Assembly: GCA_946480465.1 (NCBI GenBank)
Contig: CAMLJY010000089.1
Coordinates: 1 to 19,855 of the forward strand
DNA length: 19,855 nt
Reading direction: 5' to 3'
From: an uncultured Burkholderiales bacterium
Lineage (GTDB): Bacteria > Pseudomonadota > Gammaproteobacteria > Burkholderiales > Burkholderiaceae
Part shown: piece by piece, positions 16,001-19,855 of the stretch
How the letters are laid out: each line of letters opens with the position of its first letter
How positions within the stretch are numbered: the stretch's first letter is position 1
Made by a program: the position numbers and the translations under genes
The notes under the pieces: model-generated
The model's database searches: none
Told to the model about the DNA's origin: nothing
What the model saw: the letters and a program-made list of their open reading frames with translations, nothing else

Positions 16001-16800
16001 CGACCGAGTCGGCGTCGAAAGCCGAACCGGGAGCAGCAGCACTCGAGACGTGTGAAGGTGAGGCGGTGACCGATGCGCAGGCCGTCGACGAAGCGTCAGT
16101 CGCCATTGCGCGCGCGGCCGCGCGGTCCGGCCCTGAGGACGGTCAAGGCGAAGACCGAGGCGAGCAAGAACGCGAAGGCGGCAAGACGGCAGCAGCAGCG
16201 CCCGAGGCCGAATCGGTCTACGCCCGACCAGCCTCCTTGACGCCAGCGCCAGCTCCACAATCCTCAGACACGGCCAGGGACCGCCATTTCAAGCCGTCAC
16301 AGCCCGCCGAGGCAGTGCCGGCTGGCGCGGCGGCACCCGACCAGTTCTACGAGCCCAGCTACGACGACGTGCTGCGGCCGATGGTCGAGTGGGTGGTGCA
16401 GCACGAGGGACCGGTGCTCGATGCCGTGCTGGCGCGACGAATCGCACGCGCGCATGGCTTCCAGCGCACGGGCAGCCGCATTCAGGAGCGGGTGGAGCAG
16501 ATGGCTCGGCGGATGTTTGCGATGACTGAGGAAGCGGGGGGCACGTTCTACTGGCCGCGGGGCGTTGCGGCGGGTGCGGAGGTTGCGTTCCGGTGGCCCA
16601 CCGACGACGAAAGTGCACGCGGTGTCGAAGAGATCTGCGCACAGGAACTGGTGGCACTGGCTCGGTCGGTAATGGCCGGTGGAAAGTCAGGAGAGGACGC
16701 ACTGCTGGCCATGGCACGCGAGATCGGTCTGGCCAGGCTCAGGGCGGCGAGCAAGAGTAGGTTAGAAGTGGCACTGTCAGCGGCCATGCGTCCGAGGTAA
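10084..16800 (+). CDS. DUF4011 - SF1 helicase - Vsr-like nuclease - DUF3320 protein (Hhe-type defence protein)
   Basis: A 2238-residue multidomain protein. Residues about 215-290 look like a transglutaminase/cysteine-protease fold with a C243, H269, D287 triad order (LATCLDL, RGHAFVG, VVDDI). The DUF4011 region starts near 400 (RKLLDLSLRNALLNF), a family grouped with HEPN-like domains in defence work. A UvrD/Dna2-like SF1 helicase is split by a long helical insert (about 780-1440): Walker A GPPGTGKS at 714-721, DEAS at 1564-1567, GDPKQLPPT from 1588, SVQGDERD from 1759, NVAVTRAR at 1799-1806. A PD-(D/E)XK, Vsr/DUF559-like nuclease follows (E1863, D1889, E1906-C-D1908). A low-complexity linker of about 130 residues leads to DUF3320 (about 2088-2160). 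This architecture matches Hhe, a single-protein anti-phage system; DNA cleavage after unwinding is the inferred activity. ATG 10084 has a good ribosome-binding site. Confidence 0.88.
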   Translation: MAVDPGHPMEAETQGDQVQAAAAPPGPRLQVAPVAKLNLADFQNSVPALHELAIVNDTASALFDLTIQLACEPAFIQSRTWSLDVVGAGETYHLKDLDVQLDGILLSRLTEAESATLTVELRSARQADAVLARSVHTVELLARNQWGGIGHLPEMVAAFVQPNDPAVDHLLKGAALALEAAGKSGSIDGYTQGAKRAWELASGLWTAVLQRKLHYALPPASFERAGQKVRSPSQVLDAGLATCLDLTLLFAAALEQAHLNPLLVFTRGHAFVGLWLRAEEFSSAVVDDITALRKRLKLQEMLVFETTLAAQGQAAGFSQAIAHANRQLSEEEQDKFELVVDVRRARMSRIKPLALGQVAANTAAPEAVQPERTATLEDAPDLPEDSTVPEVPAAELNPKDRLARWQRKLLDLSLRNALLNFRGGSKALLLEAAAPTLEDALAEGQTIKLLASPDLMQGRDPRSQQLHEARSLEDLRRAHAADALKRREVFVRLDQQDLDGRLVELYRGARNALQEGGANTLYVALGFLVWTRPDRPEVRVKAPLILLPVTLDRRSARSGFTLQAHEDEPRFNPTLLEMLRQDFQLDLGVPIGELPRDDAGLDIAGIWKRVRAAIKDIRGWEVSEDVVLAMFSFAKYLMWKDLAERTDDLRKSPVVAHLIDTPREPYPSAVPFPDERRLDTDYAPQQVFSPLPADSSQLSAVMAAAKGKDFVLIGPPGTGKSQTIANLIAQCLAEDKRVLFVAEKIAALDVVYRRLREVGLGEFCLELHSSKSRKLDVLSQLHKAWESQGEVDAADWAAKARQLASVREQLSTYVDRLHRRHANGWTIHRAIGCVVGGETFPNLHLTWPSPRAHDEAALAALRDLAGRLQANAAAVGPAQLTAGPLVPVHATDWSARWQQDMQHAAQALHAAASGHAAAARQLGAALSIHWPPLHRQARSALGVLAKALPQAAGQDWSFCVLPHSEALCADLKAGAELLAQHRALSSQMSTPWSADVQARLVQALDLQTQHRRLHAQLGTPWPAAVSDEVERGVQWIDEMATQRQRLSVKYGAGVAQLNVVQLQREWAKADKSFWPLSWLGRRKVHAALEAVIEDTREPRVADDLAALVRINSLRDDIDQLNPGAAAEGLWAGVKTRTDHARSALKANAALHAARQHKPFSLDGLAAALEGHCGERWVAEARRLADLHALDQRLAACADLSGPSHGLWRGHDTDTEALRAALAFEHDRLTVKGRGSLAAPHAAVAQGLCGPQLQQEHARLLDRAALEARLLALETLAATCPGVWQGLDTDPDHITRALRFHSSLQAALSGLGLPVEQAAPVRQALHHVLATRRRELADTAAIGQACQQLLAQLGELHAAIDHFSSTAAQPDAARRAFADLTAADLAAAAAKVEAAHHGLRAWCAWRHVQAEAGNASLAALADAIEASDIAPEQAPQAFEVNYARWWLAEAVDEDEVLKRFVSAEHERRIAEFRALDDQFTAVTRQWIRAKLCAGLPAADSIQRNSEWGILRREITKKRQHLPLRQLLQEIPSAVLRLTPCLLMSPLSIAQYLSAKASNFDIVIFDEASQIPVWDAIGAMARGQQVVMVGDPKQLPPTNFFDRAEGAADAEDVEGDLESILDECLGASLPTRKLSWHYRSRHESLIAFSNHRYYDGGLVTFPSPVTEDRAVSFHPVQGRYEKGGARINQPEAKALVADLVARLKSPGFRESGLTIGVVTFNAEQQGLIEDLLDAERRQDPDLEPFFSEVQLEPVFVKNLESVQGDERDIMYFSITYGPDLAGALSMNFGPLNRDGGERRLNVAVTRARHELRVFSSLRGEQMDLSRTKAAGVRDLKHFLEFAERGPRALAEAHHGSQGEFDSPFEASVAAALRRKGWQVHTQIGASSFRIDLGVVHPDFAGRYLAGVECDGATYHRSATARDRDKLREQVLRGLGWQIVRLWSTDWWVDPGGTLERVHARLAALLEEDRARRAGATESASKAEPGAAALETCEGEAVTDAQAVDEASVAIARAAARSGPEDGQGEDRGEQEREGGKTAAAAPEAESVYARPASLTPAPAPQSSDTARDRHFKPSQPAEAVPAGAAAPDQFYEPSYDDVLRPMVEWVVQHEGPVLDAVLARRIARAHGFQRTGSRIQERVEQMARRMFAMTEEAGGTFYWPRGVAAGAEVAFRWPTDDESARGVEEICAQELVALARSVMAGGKSGEDALLAMAREIGLARLRAASKSRLEVALSAAMRPR

Positions 16801-16849
16801 CTTCTCGGCTGCCCACCGGGCGAACTGGCTCGAGCGAGCAGGCGCTTCG

Positions 16850-19159
16850 TTAGCCGCTGGCTTTATTTGATAGGGGCGCCGCTGTGGATGTCGCCGGCGG
16901 CGAACCGGCCGCAGCGGCCCGGACTTCGATGGACCCCTCCGCAGGCTCTCTCATCATCATCCTGTAGTGAGGAAGATGCTCGGACACCCGGAACACCTCC
17001 TTAAATACGCGCATGTATCGATCGATGGACGATTCGTCCAATGCGAGATGCAGGTCGTCGAGCGCGCCATGTGAACCCGCGTTGACCCAGGAGAAGAGCG
17101 ACTTGCAGAGCGGCTGATCTGCCGGCTCGAACCTTTCCCACATCTTGTTGATGTCCCACCCGCCGAGGATCTTGAAATAGGTTTCGAGGATGCGCCGCAA
17201 GGTGTTCTGTATACCTTGAGGTCGCGGCCCTGGCCGCCGCAGTTCGGCCCAAAGCATTTCGTACGAGCTGGACACGGGATTGCCATCGTGGAACTCTACC
17301 GTGGACCGACCGCCAATCTTGCGGACCACCCAAAAGGTCTCATCCCGCAGCGAACCACTCTGGCGCTTCGAATCGAATGAAACCTCCTTATGGAAGTGAA
17401 CGTTGTGGGTGAGCACGAAAAGCTGCTTCACCGGCCCCTGACCACTTCTGATTGACTCAATCAAGCGATGAATCAAGCTGCTGACGATGAACAGCACGTC
17501 GCTGTCCAGGCTGGACACCGGATCGTCCAGCACGACGACGCGATCGCTTTGCGTGCCGGTGCCGCTGGCACTGCCCTGAGCTAGAAAATAGAAGTATAGG
17601 AATGTAATGAACGTCCGCTCGCCTTCGCTGAGCGTCCGCCGGGCGCTCGATCCGTCCGCGCGACGAAGGCGATAGCGGTCTCGATTCCCGTCGCGCTCGA
17701 TCGAAAAGCTGTTGAACCCGTAGGAGGCCAGCAGCTTGTTGATTTCGTCGACGGTCGGCTGGACGCTTGTGGCATCCTTCTCCAAGGTCTGGATCTGAGC
17801 ATCAATGGCCTTCACCTCGCCCTCCAGCTTCGCGATCTGGTCCCTGAGGCTGTCAATGGCGCGCTGGATGCCGTTCGCCTTGCCGAAGTGCTCGTCCAAG
17901 TCAGCCTTGAGTTCAACGTCAACGATATGGCGCCACACCTGAATCGTCAGCCGCGTCTTCTCGGCGGTCAAGTTCGAGACTGTGGCGTTGTGCGCCCTGA
18001 TGGCCTCGTTCGCGGCGGACAATGGCACAACGGCCGCCTCAGTCAATTCGGCCAAGCTTTGGAGCGCGATGGGACGGCTTGGCTCGCGACGCTTCGCCGC
18101 CAGCAAGAGCAAGTTGGACTCGATACGGGCGGAAGCAGTGTCTCGGACCGCACGGAGTTTGTCCGCGTCCACTCGCGGATGCTTCGCTTCGAGCGGCGAG
18201 TTGATCTCCGCAAGCCAAGACTGAGCCTCCCGCCGATAGTTCTCTTCCAAGGCTGCGATTGCGGCCGAGTCAGCGAGGAACGCCTCGTCGAAATACTTGG
18301 ACAGGCTGTCCCCAAGGTTCGGCGGAAGCTGCTGCTGGCAGAACGGGCAGCCGCCATCACTCTCGACCAAGTACCGCTGCCCCTGCTTCACCCAATCGCT
18401 GTTCCCGAGCTTCTCAATTAGTGCAGCGACGTCCACGTCCTTCTTGCCGACGACGACTTTGCTCAGAATGGGAGACGACTCAAGCGCCAGCAGCCTAGCC
18501 GCCGACGGTGTCGGCAGCACACTTTCCGTCGCTTTTGAGGGCCCGTAAACAATTTTCGCGCGCGCGCGCATGTCGTCAACCGCCGCCGCGACGAACCCTG
18601 GAGCCGGTGGTGCCGACCGCGTGTCGAGCACCTTCCTGAGGAACTTGGATTTGTCGTTGCGGTAGCCTTCCAGCGCGCCTCCCAGCTGGCCCTCGTGTTT
18701 GATCTTTTGCTGCCAGCATGTGGCTTGCAGCCTCTTGCCAAGTTCGATCACTTCGCCAAGTTTTCCGCCCTCTACCTCTGGGTCGGGGCCTCTCAACGTC
18801 ACACGCCGGTCTTCGATCTTGCGGACGAGTTCAGCTGCCTGCTCCTTCAGGCGCCCAACCTCCTGCAAGGCTTCGACGCTTCGCTTGCCGACGGTAAACA
18901 CGCCTTTGATGTCCTCACCGCCAAAGTTTTCCTCGACGAAGTCCCGGTTATAGACCAGGGTTTCTATCGGGTGTGAGCCTTTCCAGACAATGCCGCAACG
19001 TCCGTGGTCGGAATGGCTTGGATTCGCAATGACACGGGAGATCGTCGTCTTGCCGGAGCCGTTGGCGCCATAGAAGTAGTTAACTTCCTTCAGATTGCGA
19101 AGCGACTGCGCCTCTGGTGCGAACGTCGCTACACCCGACAAGTGGATGGTTTCAATCAT
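16850..19159 (-). CDS. rloC: RloC-like Zn-hook ABC ATPase, putative anticodon nuclease
   Basis: A 769-residue AAA_13 (COG4694) protein. Its ABC-ATPase head is split: Walker A GANGSGKT at residues 31-38 (K37) and, after long coiled coils, signature LSEGE, Walker B/D-loop VVVLDDPVSSLD and switch LTHN. A CPFC zinc hook (C271, C274) lies at the middle of the coiled coils, as in Rad50 and RloC. The C-terminal domain has R655-x3-E659 and H697 (NAGSH), the spacing and order of the Arg-Glu-His triad of PrrC/RloC anticodon nucleases. RloC cleaves tRNA and excises the wobble nucleotide after DNA damage, halting translation in infected cells. Its GC content is visibly lower and codon choice more relaxed than in both neighbours, which suggests transfer. 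The ATG at 19157-19159 follows an AGAGAGGA ribosome-binding site. It is convergent with the helicase gene (49 bp apart). Confidence 0.8.
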   Translation of the reverse strand: MIETIHLSGVATFAPEAQSLRNLKEVNYFYGANGSGKTTISRVIANPSHSDHGRCGIVWKGSHPIETLVYNRDFVEENFGGEDIKGVFTVGKRSVEALQEVGRLKEQAAELVRKIEDRRVTLRGPDPEVEGGKLGEVIELGKRLQATCWQQKIKHEGQLGGALEGYRNDKSKFLRKVLDTRSAPPAPGFVAAAVDDMRARAKIVYGPSKATESVLPTPSAARLLALESSPILSKVVVGKKDVDVAALIEKLGNSDWVKQGQRYLVESDGGCPFCQQQLPPNLGDSLSKYFDEAFLADSAAIAALEENYRREAQSWLAEINSPLEAKHPRVDADKLRAVRDTASARIESNLLLLAAKRREPSRPIALQSLAELTEAAVVPLSAANEAIRAHNATVSNLTAEKTRLTIQVWRHIVDVELKADLDEHFGKANGIQRAIDSLRDQIAKLEGEVKAIDAQIQTLEKDATSVQPTVDEINKLLASYGFNSFSIERDGNRDRYRLRRADGSSARRTLSEGERTFITFLYFYFLAQGSASGTGTQSDRVVVLDDPVSSLDSDVLFIVSSLIHRLIESIRSGQGPVKQLFVLTHNVHFHKEVSFDSKRQSGSLRDETFWVVRKIGGRSTVEFHDGNPVSSSYEMLWAELRRPGPRPQGIQNTLRRILETYFKILGGWDINKMWERFEPADQPLCKSLFSWVNAGSHGALDDLHLALDESSIDRYMRVFKEVFRVSEHLPHYRMMMREPAEGSIEVRAAAAGSPPATSTAAPLSNKASG

Positions 19160-19217
19160 GCGATTCCTCTCTCTGCCACCGCCCCAAGGCTGTCCGCACT
19201 CTATTCCCTGTTTCTGA

Positions 19218-19269
19218 CCGATACCGTGCTCGGTGATCGGCCGCCCAGGTCAGGTATGGTCAGGTATGG
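19218..19269 (-). promoter_or_regulatory. dyad and 10-bp direct repeats upstream of the RloC-like gene
   Basis: Within the 197-bp gap before the RloC-like gene an imperfect inverted repeat spans 19218-19240: arms CCGATACCG and CGGTGATCGG around TGCT, with one extra base in the right arm. Next to it TCAGGTATGG is directly repeated at 19250-19259 and 19260-19269, preceded by a partial AGGT copy. Such symmetric and iterated sites 60-110 bp before a start codon are typical of regulator binding, but no -35/-10 pair is clear and no regulator gene is nearby. Confidence 0.4.
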
Positions 19270-19356
19270 ACTCGGCCCTATCCCTGAAACGGAAGCGGCA
19301 CGCAGAACCCGACATCAATGCTCATAGTGCCGAGGACCGCGGCGCAGATGCGCAGC

Positions 19357-19855
19357 TCAGAACCCCACCCCCCGAGCCACCACCCCAAAGTCCCTCCAAG
19401 CCCCCGGATGGCACGTGAACACCAGCACCTGGTGCCGCGCCGCCGCGTCGTACAGCACGCGCTTCATCTGCCCCAGCCGCTCCTCATCGGTGTTCACCAA
19501 CGCGTCGTCCAGGATCAGCAGCGTCGGCCGGCCGGCTTCCTGCAACAGGTCGGCATAGGCCAGGCGAGCCACGATGCCCAGCTGCTCGCGCGTGCCCACG
19601 CTGAGCTCCTCGAACTCGCCGCGCTCGGGGCCTTGCGGGCCGGCGCGGGTGATGGGGCCAGGCGACAGGTCGTCGGCCACCTCGATGCGCGCGCCCGGGA
19701 ACAAGATGGACAGGTAGCGGTCCAGGTGCTTCTGCAGCGGCGCCCGCAGGCGGCGGGCCAGCGCTGAGCGCTTCTCGCGCAGCAGCGCCAGCAGGTGGTC
19801 CGTAAGCGGCAACCCCCCGGCGTTCTTCTCTCCTGCCAGCAAGCCCCCGACACTG
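19357..19855 (-). CDS. YhaN/SbcC-like ATPase, C-terminal part (runs off the right edge)
   Basis: The frame is open to the window end, so 165 C-terminal residues are visible. They carry the second half of an ABC/SMC-type ATPase head: a helical segment, then an ABC-signature-like LSVGTREQL, Walker B LLILDDALVNTDEERL and a switch segment QVLVFTCHPGAW. This fits the C-terminus of large AAA proteins of the YhaN/COG4717 group, related to SbcC/Rad50, which usually act in DNA-end processing with a metallophosphoesterase nuclease encoded beside them; that partner would lie outside the window. The signature is LSVG rather than LSGG. The DNA is again GC-rich, unlike the adjacent RloC-like gene. It is transcribed in the same direction as the RloC-like gene, 197 bp away, and would lie upstream of it. 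Confidence 0.7.
   Translation of the reverse strand, partial: SVGGLLAGEKNAGGLPLTDHLLALLREKRSALARRLRAPLQKHLDRYLSILFPGARIEVADDLSPGPITRAGPQGPERGEFEELSVGTREQLGIVARLAYADLLQEAGRPTLLILDDALVNTDEERLGQMKRVLYDAAARHQVLVFTCHPGAWRDFGVVARGVGF

Noticed and set aside
16801..16849. Attachment site or tRNA fragment between the two convergent defence genes
   Set aside because: No tRNA-like fold is visible, and no matching direct repeat was found on the far side of the RloC-like gene by eye.
18555..18575. Alternating CG run as a Z-DNA or regulatory element
   Set aside because: It lies inside the RloC-like coding frame (RARA codons), and codon choice explains it.

Overview
The window is high-GC DNA (most genes strongly prefer G or C at third codon positions) with GcvA-like LysR regulators, a Tat-type lipoprotein hydrolase and compact mixed-strand gene packing. 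It most resembles a beta-proteobacterial chromosome of the Burkholderiales (Rubrivivax/Leptothrix/Roseateles-type). That assignment is an inference from style, not from a marker gene.

The left half (1-9874) is ordinary accessory metabolism and regulation. A 13-bp tandem repeat lies at the left edge. It is followed on the minus strand by an AHSA1/SRPBCC protein, a COG2509-type FAD dehydrogenase preceded by a tiny basic protein, and a 90-residue hypothetical protein. A 163-bp palindromic, MITE-like element flanked by CTAG comes next; its edge coincides with the stop codon of a secreted CAP-domain protein. That gene lies 4 nt behind a LysR regulator, which is divergent from a phosphinothricin-acetyltransferase-like GNAT across a LysR-type dyad. 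A Tat lipoprotein serine hydrolase (class C beta-lactamase fold) converges on the GNAT gene. A gene-poor stretch (6985-7370) carries what may be a response-regulator relic. A second LysR gene is then divergent from a DAO-family FAD oxidoreductase that overlaps a 47-codon leader ORF by ATGA.

The right half (10084-19855) looks like a defence island. A 2238-residue protein joins a transglutaminase-like N-terminus, a DUF4011 region, a split SF1 helicase, a Vsr/DUF559-like nuclease and a DUF3320 tail, the architecture of Hhe-type single-protein phage defence. Facing it, tail to tail, is a visibly lower-GC gene for an RloC-like Zn-hook ABC ATPase with a putative Arg-Glu-His anticodon-nuclease triad. 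At the right edge is the C-terminal ATPase half of a YhaN/SbcC-like protein, cut by the window end.

The possible biological link in this half is layered defence: a DNA-directed helicase-nuclease, and a DNA-damage-responsive tRNase that could act as a suicidal back-up if the first layer fails. This is inferred from gene content and adjacency. The two genes are convergent, so they are not one operon.
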